Assembly (NCBI GenBank): GCA_016212885.1
Contig: JACRDO010000047.1
Location: 1-52,471, forward strand
DNA length: 52,471 bases
Origin: Elusimicrobiota bacterium
GTDB lineage: Bacteria; Elusimicrobiota; Elusimicrobia; UBA1565
Reading direction: 5' to 3'
Shown one piece after another: positions 38,614 to 46,634 of the stretch. The position numbers and the translations under genes were made by a program. Position 1 is the first letter of the stretch. Every line of letters begins with the position of its first letter. Below the pieces are notes generated by a model that saw nothing but the letters and a program-made list of their open reading frames with translations, had not been told where the DNA came from and did not search any database.

Positions 38614-38717
38614 GGTGCGGACCTCCGTGACCTTCCCCCACTTGGTGTACTGATGCTTGCCCTTGACGTACTTGTCGGGTTTCATCGTCTTGAGAATGTT
38701 ACCAAAAGAGACGGTTG

Positions 38718-39092
38718 TTAAGCTCCCTCCGGCCACTTGGCGCGCAGCTGCCGGTCGCTGATGCCCAGGTGGTGCGCGATCTCATGGCGCAGGGTCAGGC
38801 GGATCTGGCGGAGGATATCCGCCTGGTCAAAGCAGAGGGCCTCGATGTTGCGCTGGTAGAGGATGATCCGCGGAGGAAGATAGGAGCCGGAGAGCGGGCT
38901 CAGCATCTGCTCCCGGGTCAGGCCGTGGTAGAGTCCCAGGACCCCGCGCGAGCCGCAAAAGCGGCCGGCCTCGCGCCCGGGGAGGGCCTTCACGTCGATC
39001 TCGACGTTGTAGAGCAGCTCCCGGATGCTCTGCGGCAGCTCCGCGAAAGCCTCTTCGGCGAGCTGGAGGAAGTCGGGCCTGGGGATCTCCAT
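38718..39092 (-). CDS. Zincin_1 (PF06262)-type metallopeptidase
   Basis: The 124-residue protein has FLQLAEEAFAELPQSIRELL at the N-terminus and the zinc site LRHEIAHHLGISDRQL at about residues 101-116, with HExxH followed by His/Asp at the expected distance. The LGLYHGL and LPPRIILYQRNIE segments are typical of this small bacterial family. Cytoplasmic; substrate unknown. A terminator of the cold-shock gene lies just upstream of it. Confidence 0.9.
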   Translation of the reverse strand: MEIPRPDFLQLAEEAFAELPQSIRELLYNVEIDVKALPGREAGRFCGSRGVLGLYHGLTREQMLSPLSGSYLPPRIILYQRNIEALCFDQADILRQIRLTLRHEIAHHLGISDRQLRAKWPEGA

Positions 39093-39106
39093 TCTCTCAA
39101 AAGCGA

Positions 39107-39129
39107 GGGGCCCGCTTTGGGCGGGCCCC
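39107..39129 (-). terminator. Terminator of the cold-shock gene
   Basis: Stem GGGGCCCGC/GCGGGCCCC (nine pairs, five-base loop). On the reverse strand it is followed by TCGCTTTTGAG. It lies 24 bases after the csp stop codon and ahead of the metallopeptidase gene. Confidence 0.8.
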
Positions 39130-39153
39130 GGTTTCAGTCGTGCCCTTGCCGGA

Positions 39154-39354
39154 TCAGGCCGACCGGACGTTCGCCGCCCGCGGGCCCTTCTCCGAGGTCG
39201 CCATGTCGAATTCTACCTTCTGGTTCTCGGCCAGAGTGCGGAAGCCCTGCATCGTGATGGAGCTGTGGTGGACGAACACGTCGGCGGAGCCGTCCTCCGG
39301 CGTGATGAATCCAAAGCCTTTCTGATCGTTGAACCACTTTACTGTTCCTTTCAT
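39154..39354 (-). CDS. csp: Cold-shock domain protein
   Basis: The 66-residue protein is a complete [21 protein letters not shown] (RNP1 KGFGFI), [11 protein letters not shown] (RNP2 VFVHHS), and a C-terminal strand [17 protein letters not shown]. It binds single-stranded RNA or DNA and acts as an RNA chaperone. GGAAGGA lies about six bases before ATG 39354. A leader of about 120 bases from a promoter near 39482 fits post-transcriptional control of csp mRNA, as in known cspA genes. Confidence 0.97.
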   Translation of the reverse strand: MKGTVKWFNDQKGFGFITPEDGSADVFVHHSSITMQGFRTLAENQKVEFDMATSEKGPRAANVRSA

Positions 39355-39481
39355 CTATTCCTTCCCTCGCGCGTTTGATTTGAGGCGACTGAGCCCTTAA
39401 AACAAAGAACCGCGCGCGCTCATGCGGCACGGTTTCAGTCTCAAGGTCTTACAGCCGACTTCATGTATTTGCGCCAACAAA

Positions 39482-39511
39482 AGTATAGCAAAAAACGGCG
39501 CGCGGAGGCAA
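39482..39511 (-). promoter_or_regulatory. csp promoter with long 5' leader
   Basis: On the reverse strand TTGCCT (39506-39511) and TATACT (39482-39487, with a TG extension) are separated by 18 bases. Transcription from about 39475 would give a roughly 120-base untranslated leader with several possible stems, including GAACCGTGCCGC-type pairing around 39415-39440. Such leaders act as thermosensors in some csp genes; none is proven here. Confidence 0.6.
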
Positions 39512-39765
39512 CGAAATCTTGGGTCGTTCTGGTTAGACAGGGAAGAAACTTCGGCTCATGACAATTTTTCACAAAAGCCGTGGCCCGTTATGGCCCTTCG
39601 ACGCGCGCCAGCGCGTCGAAGCGCGGGCCCGAAGCCCGCAAGAGATGCCGTTACGGAACGGCGCCAACGGCGGCTGCCCCCAAAGGCACGCTCGGCCCCC
39701 GCGGGCCACCCTTCCCCAGCGCCCGCAAACACTGGCCCCAGCGGGTCAGTTTGGTTCGAAGGGAC
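39512..39765. other. Non-coding stretch with strong hairpins
   Basis: No gene is supported. The stretch contains a perfect 11-base stem CTTCGACGCGC-GCCA-GCGCGTCGAAG at 39596-39621, immediately followed by GCGGGC-CCGAA-GCCCGC at 39622-39638. Further GC-rich partial dyads run to about 39740. It is downstream of the M23 gene and upstream of the csp promoter. It could hold the M23 terminator (no T-run seen), a palindromic repeat or a structured RNA. Confidence 0.5.
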
Positions 39766-41052
39766 TCAGCGCAGCTTGGCGCCCGCGGCGGGCCGCCCGG
39801 CCTGCAGGGCGCCGGCCGCGCCCGGCGCAACGTACTCGCCCAGGGCCTTGAGCTCCTTGTCCCGCATGGCGGCGAACTGCGGCATCTGCTTCGCCGGGAC
39901 GGAGCGCGTCCTCGGGGTCTTGATCCGCAGGAAGTTCGCCCATTGGCCGTTCTTGGACATCTGGAAGTGCAGGTGCGGGCCCGTCGAGAGCCCGGTCGAG
40001 CCCACGTAGCCGACCACTTGGCCTTGCCGCACGTGGACCCCCGCGCGGATGCCCTTGGCGAAGCCCTTGAGGTGGCCATAGAGCGTGGTGTAGGAGGAGC
40101 TGTGCCGGACCGCCACGGCGTTGCCGATGCCCGCGGAATAGTCCGCCCGGACCACCACGCCGCCTCCGACCGCGGAGACCGGGGTCCCGAGCGGGGCGGA
40201 ATAGTCGGTCCCATGGTGGGCCCGCCGCTTCTTCAGGATCGGGTGGTAGCGCGAGGAGGAGAAGTACGAGGAGATGCGGCGGTAGTTGAGGGGCGCCTTG
40301 AGGAACATGCTCTGCAGGGACTCGCCTTTGGCGTCGTAGTACCCGTCGTTGAACAGGATGCCCACGTTGCGCCCCGCGGTCCTGCCGTTGTAGACGCCGG
40401 AGGCGATGGTGCGGCCCCAATTGCGGCCGTCGGGGCTGGTGCGCTCATCCCAGGCCATCGCGAAGCGGTCCCCGTCCTGGGTCTCGGTGAGGAAGTCCAC
40501 GGACCATTGGAAGATGTCCGCGAACTCCTGGATGGCGGTCGCCGGCACCCCGCGGGACTGCATGGAGAGCCACAAGCTGCCGCGAATCTCGCCCTTGACC
40601 GCCTTGCGCGTGACGCTCACCGGAACGCTGCTCAGCGCCGTCGAATAGCCGCCGTTCTTGGGTTTGACCACGATGCGCTTGAGGCCGCGCAGGAGGGTGA
40701 GGTGGAGGAACTCGTCGGCCGTGGACAGGGCGATCTCGTAGGTGTCGCCAGGAAATGTCCGGGTATGGCCGCCGGCCTTGGCAGCGGCCTTTAGGATGGC
40801 CGCGACCTCCGCTTTCGAGGAGCCGGTCTCGATGAGGCGGTCCTGGAGGCTGCGGCCTCCAAGGTCGCCGGAATAGACCTGCAGGCCCCGGGCGTCGAAC
40901 TCGATGGAGGAGGTCTCAAGCAGACGCTGGTAGGATTTATATGCCAGCAGGATCCCCGCGGCGATCAGCCCGTAGAGCGCGAAGCGCTTGAGCCAGCCGG
41001 AGAGCTGTTTCAAGGCTTCGATCAGGCCGCCGAAGTATTCAAGGAAGTCCAT
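39766..41052 (-). CDS. M23-family murein endopeptidase (LytM), membrane-anchored
   Basis: The 428-residue protein starts at ATG 41052 (TTG 41058 possible). It has one membrane helix (RFALYGLIAAGILLAYKSY, near 25-43). Residues 60-250 form the OapA/LysM-like N-domain of MepM-type enzymes. The LytM domain has RRAHHGTDYSAPLGTPVSA (first zinc His and Asp), VVVRADYSAGIGNAVAVRH, YTTLYGHL (His) and STGPHLHFQ (HxH) between about 275 and 380, so all zinc ligands are present. It cleaves peptide cross-links of murein. It lies 21 bases after the TSUP transporter gene on the same strand. Confidence 0.92.
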   Translation of the reverse strand: MDFLEYFGGLIEALKQLSGWLKRFALYGLIAAGILLAYKSYQRLLETSSIEFDARGLQVYSGDLGGRSLQDRLIETGSSKAEVAAILKAAAKAGGHTRTFPGDTYEIALSTADEFLHLTLLRGLKRIVVKPKNGGYSTALSSVPVSVTRKAVKGEIRGSLWLSMQSRGVPATAIQEFADIFQWSVDFLTETQDGDRFAMAWDERTSPDGRNWGRTIASGVYNGRTAGRNVGILFNDGYYDAKGESLQSMFLKAPLNYRRISSYFSSSRYHPILKKRRAHHGTDYSAPLGTPVSAVGGGVVVRADYSAGIGNAVAVRHSSSYTTLYGHLKGFAKGIRAGVHVRQGQVVGYVGSTGLSTGPHLHFQMSKNGQWANFLRIKTPRTRSVPAKQMPQFAAMRDKELKALGEYVAPGAAGALQAGRPAAGAKLR

Positions 41053-41073
41053 TTTCAAGAAAAGGAGAGGTAA

Positions 41074-41844
41074 TTATAACTTAGTATCCAGCAGTATTTT
41101 GATGAAAAGCCCCGCGCAGACGAGCGCAATGACCGGGCGGATGGCCTGGGCGCCCTGCTTGAGGCCCAGGCTGGAGCCGACGATATTGCCGGCCGCGCCG
41201 ACGAGGCCCATGGCGAGGCCCACTTTCAGGTGCACCGCGCCCGCGGGCAGGAAGGCGGCCAGGGCCGCGGCGTTGGAGGCGAGGTTGATGAGCTTCGCCC
41301 AGGCTGTCGCGCGGAGAAGGTCGAAGCGGCAAAGACGGCTGAAGCCGAGCGCGAGGAAGGTGCCGGTGCCGGGGCCGAAGAAACCGTCGTAGACGCCGAC
41401 GGGGAGCGCAACGGCCGCCGAGCGCAGGAGCCTTTCCTTGGGGGTGAACTCCCCGCTCCGGTCATCCTCGGCGAAGCGGTGCTCGCTTAGAACGGAGTAC
41501 GCGGCCAGGGGCAGGGCGGCCAAAAGAAGGGGCCGTATCCAGCCGGGGTCGAGGTTGAGCGCGAGGCGCGCTCCGAGCACGGAGCCCATGACCGCGACAA
41601 CCGCGGCCGGAAGGAGCGCTCGGAGCTTCAGTCCCAGGCCGGCCGCGTAGTTGGCCGTCGAGGCCGCGGTGCCGATGGTCGAGGAGAGCTTGTTGGTGCC
41701 CAAGACGAGCGAGGGCGGCAGGCCCACGGCCAGGTACGCCGGCAGGGTGATGAGGCCTCCGCCGCCTGCCAGGGAATCCACCACGCCTGCCAGGAACACG
41801 AGCGCGGAAAGGGCCGCCCATTGGAGCGGCGAAAAGCAGGCCAT
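41074..41844 (-). CDS. TSUP (TauE/SafE) family anion exporter
   Basis: The 256-residue membrane protein has about eight helices and the two TSUP signatures. One is FLAGVVDSLAGGGGLITLPAYL, near residues 18-38 (AGxVDSxxGGGG). The other is its half-repeat VGVYDGFFGPGTGTFLALGF, near 150. It transports sulfite, sulfoacetate or other small sulfur-containing or organic anions. Its ATG overlaps the MFS stop by one base (TGATG at 41844), so the two are translated together. Confidence 0.92.
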   Translation of the reverse strand: MACFSPLQWAALSALVFLAGVVDSLAGGGGLITLPAYLAVGLPPSLVLGTNKLSSTIGTAASTANYAAGLGLKLRALLPAAVVAVMGSVLGARLALNLDPGWIRPLLLAALPLAAYSVLSEHRFAEDDRSGEFTPKERLLRSAAVALPVGVYDGFFGPGTGTFLALGFSRLCRFDLLRATAWAKLINLASNAAALAAFLPAGAVHLKVGLAMGLVGAAGNIVGSSLGLKQGAQAIRPVIALVCAGLFIKILLDTKL

Positions 41845-42983
41845 CAGGCCTCGGGGACGTGGTTTCTACTGGCGCGCGCGCGCAGGGCGAAGATGAATAG
41901 AGCGGCCAGCAGGAACACCGTGGGCAGGCGAAAAGCCGTCTGGAGAGACCTGTCGCTGATGGCGCCGATGGCCACGTGGCCCAGCGCGAGGCCCACGGTG
42001 CTCACCGCGTAGATGCACGCGATCAAGCTCGGGTACTTGCGCGGATAATCCTTGGCGAGCGCGCTGGCCATCAGGGGCCACATGGGCCCGAAGAAGAAGG
42101 CCGCGAGCAGGAAGCCCCCCCGAAAGCCCGCGAGCCCGGCGCTCAGGGCCGCGCAGGCCGCGAGCATCAGCGGCACAGGGAGCCAGGCCTCGACGCCCGG
42201 GCGCAGCAGCAGGACCGCGAGAAAACGGCTTAAAGCCATGGCGAGAAAGAAGAGCTGGAGGAAGCCGCTCGCCTCGGAGACGCTCAGGCGGGCATGCCCG
42301 CTCAGGTAGGAGACCAGCCACATGGAGGTCAGGACCTCGCCCAGGACGTAGACGGAGATGAACAGGTTCGACAAGAGGGCGTGCGGGCGGAGCATCTCTT
42401 GCCAGGGCATCTGCGGGGCCGGGGCGCGCTCGCCGTCCGCGGGCAGGGCGAGGGTGCAAAGCCACAGGGCCGCCAGGAGGGCGAGGGTGGGCAGGAGGAT
42501 CGCGTAGATGGGCCAGCGGCCAGCTGTCAAGGCCACGTAGAAGGCCGGCACAACCGATCCCAGGCAGTAGAAGAGGTGCAGGGCGTTCATCATCCTGGGC
42601 CGGTTCGCGTCCGTGGAGCCGCGGATGACGACGAGGTTCGAGGACAGCCCGATGGCGGTGTTGCCGACGCCCCAGAAGGCTCCCGCGGCGATGAGGGAGG
42701 GATAGCAGCCTCCGAGGGCGCAGAGGACCGCGAGGGACTGGACCGCCAAGGCGGCCCGGACGTAGGCCCGCTCGCTCCAGCGCGCGAGCAGGGGGACCGA
42801 GAGCATGGAGACCATAAACGAGGTGGCGCTCGAGGCCCAGAAGAAAGCCGAGGCCTGCGCGTAGCTCAAGCCGTAGCGCGCGGAGAAGATGGGGAGCATG
42901 GGCCCGCGGATGTTGTCGAAGAAAGCCGAGACGACGATGATCGCGATGCCGATGAGGAGCAGGCGGGACTTAAAGTCCTTCAC
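41844..42983 (-). CDS. Major facilitator superfamily transporter
   Basis: The 379-residue protein starts with GTG 42983, which overlaps the transglutaminase stop (GTGA). It has twelve hydrophobic segments. The first half contains FDNIRGPMLPIFSARYGLSY and the loop ARWSERAYVRAAL, the MFS motif A equivalent; the second half begins near PHALLSNLFISVYVLGEV. It resembles FucP/NarK-type sugar or anion porters only in general form. No substrate-specific motif is recognised. The transglutaminase, MFS and TSUP genes form a coupled series. Confidence 0.85.
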   Translation of the reverse strand: MKDFKSRLLLIGIAIIVVSAFFDNIRGPMLPIFSARYGLSYAQASAFFWASSATSFMVSMLSVPLLARWSERAYVRAALAVQSLAVLCALGGCYPSLIAAGAFWGVGNTAIGLSSNLVVIRGSTDANRPRMMNALHLFYCLGSVVPAFYVALTAGRWPIYAILLPTLALLAALWLCTLALPADGERAPAPQMPWQEMLRPHALLSNLFISVYVLGEVLTSMWLVSYLSGHARLSVSEASGFLQLFFLAMALSRFLAVLLLRPGVEAWLPVPLMLAACAALSAGLAGFRGGFLLAAFFFGPMWPLMASALAKDYPRKYPSLIACIYAVSTVGLALGHVAIGAISDRSLQTAFRLPTVFLLAALFIFALRARASRNHVPEA

Positions 42984-44581
42984 TTCATCGGGCTCCAGTC
43001 GGCCGCATCCTCCGCGCGGACTTTCGTCTTGCCGGAGGCGGTCCACTCCTGCCGCAGGTTGTAGCCCCAGTCCATGTACTTCGAGTCCCCCCCGCCCGTC
43101 GTCGAGATCAGGAAGCGGTTCTCGATGCCCCCGAAAGCCTGGGCCTGCTTGAACGGCTCCTCCTTGTCGCCGGCGTTGGCGTCCACCGGGATCCAGCCGT
43201 AGCCCGGCAGGTAGACCTCCGCCCACCGGTGGAAGACGTCGTCCCAGCTCGCGTCGTCGCCCCGCATCACGTAGGAGCCCACGTATCTCGACGGGATGCC
43301 GGCCGCGCGCGTGAGCGCGAGATAGCTGAAGGTGTACTCGGAGCAGGAGCCGCTTCCCCTCTTGAGCACCTGCGGCGCGGTCTCCCAGCCTCCGGACAGC
43401 TTGTACTCCATGTGCGCGATCAGCCAGTTGAAGAGCTTCCGGGCGATCCAGTACGGGTTGGTCTCCTCGCCCACGGCCTCCTTGACCTTCTGCTGGATGG
43501 TCTCGTTATGGATGTCGTATTTGATGCTGTCCTTGAGATAAACGGACCGGATCTCCTCCGGGATGTCCGAGAGCTTGCCGACCTTGTGGGGATAGATGTA
43601 ATGCGCCGCGCTCTTGATCTCCGCGTCCACGCTCATGCGGATCTCGACCCTTCCCAACGCCTTCACGCCGGAGAACTCGAACAGGGCGAACTTCTGGCCG
43701 TACTGGTCATTGACAAAGGACTTGGGCTGGGGGCTGAACGAGACCTCCGACAGGAGCTTCTGGTTCTCCCGGTCCGCTGGGACCGAGAGAAAGGCCTTGA
43801 GGCTTTTGAGCTCCGAAGGCCCGTAGTTCAGGATGAAGCTCGAAACCTCGATCCTTTCCTTCTTGCCTTCCGCCAGGGCCGCGGATTCCCCGTCGTCTAA
43901 GACGAGCTTGTAGAGCTTACCCTCCTGGTAGTCTGCATTCCAGAGGCTCTGCCCGTCGAAAGCGAGCCCGTAGGAGAACGGCCCCGGGGCTTTGAAGGAG
44001 AATATGACGCACTCATGCTCCGGGGAGACCAGGAACACCAGGTCTTCCTTCCTGTCCGCGACCCAGAGATACCTCCCGTCGAAGGCCAGGCCGGTCGGTG
44101 AATTGGAAGGGGACTTGAAGCTCTTGAGCACGGTCCCGTCGCGCTGGTCGATCTTGATGAGCCGGCGCTCCTTCTCGTCTGCGACCCACAGATGCTTTCC
44201 GTCCCACGCGAGGCCGACCGGCTTGGGCGTTGGAGCGTCGATGACCTTAAGCGAGGTCCCGTCCTCCGGGTCGAGCTGGAAAATCTTGCCTTCCTCCATG
44301 TCCGAGACCCACAGCCGCTTGCCGTCGAAGGCGAGGCCGCTCGGCAGGAAGCCGGGGGTCTCGAGCGTCTTGAGCACAATGCCGCCTTGGCCGACCTTGT
44401 AGAGCAGATCCGTCCTCCGGTCAGCCACCCAGAGGCCGTCCCCGTCAAAGGCGAGGCCCGTGGGGGCCGGGCCGGGCGAGGGGAGCTCGCCCAGGACCTT
44501 GCCGGGAACGGCGAGGGCTGAGCTTGAAGCGAAGAGGGCTGGAACGCAAAAAAAGAATACAAAAAGATGTCTTTTCGTCAT
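42980..44581 (-). CDS. Secreted beta-propeller plus transglutaminase-like protease
   Basis: The 533-residue protein has a signal peptide (HLFVFFFCVPALFASSSALA). Residues 35-225 contain five YVTN/NHL-like blades with repeated phrases such as PTGLAFDGDGLWVADRRTD and LPSGLAFDGKRLWVSDMEEG. The C-terminal half has a transglutaminase-like core: KRGSGSCSEYTFSYLALTRA (catalytic Cys near 415), DVFHRWAEVYLPGYGWIPVDA (His, then Asp near 465). The triad is complete. It could cross-link or cleave periplasmic proteins, with the propeller as binding module. A TAAAAT element lies only seven bases before the ATG. It leads the MFS and TSUP genes. Confidence 0.88.
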   Translation of the reverse strand: MTKRHLFVFFFCVPALFASSSALAVPGKVLGELPSPGPAPTGLAFDGDGLWVADRRTDLLYKVGQGGIVLKTLETPGFLPSGLAFDGKRLWVSDMEEGKIFQLDPEDGTSLKVIDAPTPKPVGLAWDGKHLWVADEKERRLIKIDQRDGTVLKSFKSPSNSPTGLAFDGRYLWVADRKEDLVFLVSPEHECVIFSFKAPGPFSYGLAFDGQSLWNADYQEGKLYKLVLDDGESAALAEGKKERIEVSSFILNYGPSELKSLKAFLSVPADRENQKLLSEVSFSPQPKSFVNDQYGQKFALFEFSGVKALGRVEIRMSVDAEIKSAAHYIYPHKVGKLSDIPEEIRSVYLKDSIKYDIHNETIQQKVKEAVGEETNPYWIARKLFNWLIAHMEYKLSGGWETAPQVLKRGSGSCSEYTFSYLALTRAAGIPSRYVGSYVMRGDDASWDDVFHRWAEVYLPGYGWIPVDANAGDKEEPFKQAQAFGGIENRFLISTTGGGDSKYMDWGYNLRQEWTASGKTKVRAEDAADWSPMK

Positions 44582-44588
44582 AGGCGGA

Positions 44589-44594
44589 ATTTTA
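44589..44594 (-). promoter_or_regulatory. -10-like TAAAAT, probable leaderless start
   Basis: On the reverse strand TAAAAT ends seven bases before ATG 44581, and no ribosome-binding sequence is present. The transcript would begin at or next to the start codon. Confidence 0.5.
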
Positions 44595-44610
44595 ACAGTT
44601 TTGCCGGGTT

Positions 44611-45534
44611 TCAGGCGAAGAGCGCCGCAACCACGGCGTTGAGCCGCCGGAAGACGTTGACGAGGAGGCCGTGGAACTCGGCCGGCTTGGGGTAGGCCTT
44701 CACGGGCCGGGCCATGTCGCTCTGGACGATCGGCAGGGTGAAGACGAAGGTCGCGCCGAGGCCCTTCCAGCTCTCGGCCCAGATCCTTCCGCCCTGCAGC
44801 TCGATCATGGCTTTGGCGAGGGTCAGGCCGAGCCCCGTGCCCTGCGAGGCTTTCATGCCGAGGGCCGACTGCTCGAAGCAGCGGAAGATGCGCTCGAGGT
44901 CCGCGTGGGGGATGCCGGGGCCAGAGTCCTTGACCTTGAAGGAGATGGTGCCGAGGTGCTCGTGGCGGCCGCAGGCGGCGCAGATCTCGACCTTCCCGCC
45001 TGCAGGCGTGAACTTGATGGCGTTGGAAAGCAGGTTGACTAAGACCTGCACGGTCCGCTTGCGGTCCGCCAGCACGCGGGGCAGGGGCTCCTCGGGCTCG
45101 GCGCAGACCAGGCGCAGGCCCTTGGCCACGGCCCAGGCGCGCATGCTGTCCGCGGCTTCGGCCATGAGCTCCTCGGGCCTGAGGGCCTCAAGGGTGACGG
45201 TCATTTTGCCGGCCCGGATCTTCTCGAAATCGAGGATGTCGTTGATGAGGGAGTTGAGGCGCTCGGCGTTCTTCAGGGCGAGGGTCATGACCTGCCGCTC
45301 GTCAGCTGCCAGGCGGCTGTTGAGCTGCTCATGCAGGATGGCGAGAGCCGAGCGGATGGATGTCAGCGGCGCCCGGAGCTCGTGGGTCATGTAGGAGGCG
45401 AGCTGCTGCTCGGGGTCTTTGGGAGCGGGTTTCACGGCCCCCGGGGCCTGCTCCGGCGCTTTTGGCCGGACCACGAGGTCCTCGCACCGAGCCTGGGTCC
45501 GGGAGCCGCCCTGGAAGTTCATCATGCCCTCCAT
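44611..45534 (-). CDS. Soluble sensor-less histidine kinase
   Basis: The 307-residue protein has no membrane helix and no recognisable sensor domain. Residues 45-115 form HisKA with the H-box SYMTHELRAPLTSIRSALA (phospho-acceptor His). HATPase follows with the N-box VLVNLLSNAIKFTPAGG near 170, the G1-box VKDSGPGIP near 208 and the G2-box SQGTGLGLTLAKAM near 238. All ATP-site motifs are complete. The tail (VNVFRRLNAVVAALFA) is amphipathic. Start choices are ATG 45534, or ATG 45522 after GGAGG. A partner could be the receiver proteins at 46.5 and 49.5 kb, which is inferred by proximity. A 14-bp palindrome covers the first start codon. Confidence 0.9.
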   Translation of the reverse strand: MEGMMNFQGGSRTQARCEDLVVRPKAPEQAPGAVKPAPKDPEQQLASYMTHELRAPLTSIRSALAILHEQLNSRLAADERQVMTLALKNAERLNSLINDILDFEKIRAGKMTVTLEALRPEELMAEAADSMRAWAVAKGLRLVCAEPEEPLPRVLADRKRTVQVLVNLLSNAIKFTPAGGKVEICAACGRHEHLGTISFKVKDSGPGIPHADLERIFRCFEQSALGMKASQGTGLGLTLAKAMIELQGGRIWAESWKGLGATFVFTLPIVQSDMARPVKAYPKPAEFHGLLVNVFRRLNAVVAALFA

Positions 45535-45547
45535 TCCATATATGGAA
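45534..45547. promoter_or_regulatory. Perfect 14-bp palindrome TTCCATATATGGAA at kinase start
   Basis: The dyad TTCCATA/TATGGAA is perfect and includes the first base of the kinase ATG. Its position suggests an operator for a dimeric repressor of the kinase gene, or, if translation begins at 45522, an element of the leader. No matching second site was seen elsewhere in the window. Confidence 0.45.
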
Positions 45548-45599
45548 CATTGAGGTTAACCGGCTGTTGCGGGGTTGTTGCGGGAATATTACGGAAGGC

Positions 45600-46124
45600 C
45601 TATCTGATGCCCAGGTCCTGCTCGAGCTCCCACTCCGGCAGGGTGACGCGCCTTTCCGCGGGCTTGGAGTCCTTTTCGATGTCCTCGGGCTCCCTCAAGT
45701 CGACCGGCTCCGCGGAGGGCTTCCGCTGGGCGAGTGCGCCGTCGAAGACCTTGTCCAATTGGGCGGCCGCCAATCGCGTCCTGACAGGCTTCATCTGCGG
45801 GGCTTCCACGACTCTCGGATGAGCCGGGACAACTACAGGGGGCAGCACGACCGTTGGAATGACCGCGGGGATCAGCGAGTTCAGGGCTTGCGGCACGGCG
45901 ACCGCCGGGAGGATCGACGGCTGAACGGAGATCGGCAGGAGGGCCGGATTCTGGAAGTGAGACGGCAGGGGCCTGGCCGGGATGTTCGGGAAAGGCAGGC
46001 GGACCGGCTGGGTCGGCATGGGGATCCGGATGCCCGGGAGGCTCACCTGCTGGGCAACGCTGAAAGAAGACAGGGCGCCGAGGAGCGCGGCGGTCAGGAC
46101 GACGTTTTTAAGAGGGGCGGCCAT
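45600..46124 (-). CDS. Secreted proline-rich protein
   Basis: The 174-residue protein starts at ATG 46124 with a signal peptide (LKNVVLTAALLGALSSFSVA). The mature part is an extended Pro/Val/Ile-rich sequence (LPGIRIPMPTQPVRLPFPNIPARPLPS; AVIPTVVLPPVVVPAHP), followed by a charged C-terminal region (LREPEDIEKDSKPAERRVTLPEWELEQ). No domain is recognised. It may span the periplasm or form a spacer in an envelope structure. The 200-base region behind it contains no further gene on this strand. Confidence 0.65.
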   Translation of the reverse strand: MAAPLKNVVLTAALLGALSSFSVAQQVSLPGIRIPMPTQPVRLPFPNIPARPLPSHFQNPALLPISVQPSILPAVAVPQALNSLIPAVIPTVVLPPVVVPAHPRVVEAPQMKPVRTRLAAAQLDKVFDGALAQRKPSAEPVDLREPEDIEKDSKPAERRVTLPEWELEQDLGIR

Positions 46125-46331
46125 TCGTTTTCTCAAAGGGAAGTATAGCCCTCTCCCCATGGAGGCCGCCTTAACTCCGGTCAAGATGCGAGCTTGATCG
46201 AGGCGGTTGAGTGCGGTCAATGAAGAAGCTGGGTCCTTTTTCAGAAAAATTCGCTAGGAAATCCGGCACAGCGATTAAAATGTTGTAAGATATTATCGCA
46301 GCGATATCGGCGTCCGGCACGGGGTGATGGT

Positions 46332-46634
46332 GTGGAAAAGAGCTTTCAATACGCCATAAAGGTTGACGGCAAAATCGTTTGGAAGGGGTTGAACCCAAAG
46401 AAGAAATACCTTGAGCTGCAGAAGAAGCGCCGGGACAAAAACGTGAGCTTGGTATGGATTCCGCGGGCAGCGCGTTGTCGTTTCCAAGGGGTTGTCCTAA
46501 GCAGCATGGCAGAAAGGCGACTGGCGCGGCTTAGTTCTTCCTCGTCGCGGTCCTCGCCACCTCTTCCAAGGTGGTCCAGCCGCACCGGGCCTTTTCCGCC
46601 GCGTCCATCAGGAGGGTCTTCATCCCGGATTTGA
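46332..46634 (+). CDS. Small DUF5678-like protein, doubtful C-terminal extension
   Basis: The product has 100 residues from GTG 46332. The first 45 residues look like a genuine small domain: SFQYAIKVDGKIVWKGLNPK, KKYLELQKKRRDKN, VSLVWIPR. That is strand, turn with GK, helix, strand, which resembles DUF5678-type proteins. It is Lys-rich and more AT-rich than neighbours. After about residue 48 the sequence becomes Arg/Ser-rich and runs opposite the 3' end of the GspE gene for 104 bases. The true gene may therefore end earlier, through a frameshift, or carry a random tail. AT-rich sequence at 46280-46310 may hold its promoter. Confidence 0.5.
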   Translation: MEKSFQYAIKVDGKIVWKGLNPKKKYLELQKKRRDKNVSLVWIPRAARCRFQGVVLSSMAERRLARLSSSSSRSSPPLPRWSSRTGPFPPRPSGGSSSRI

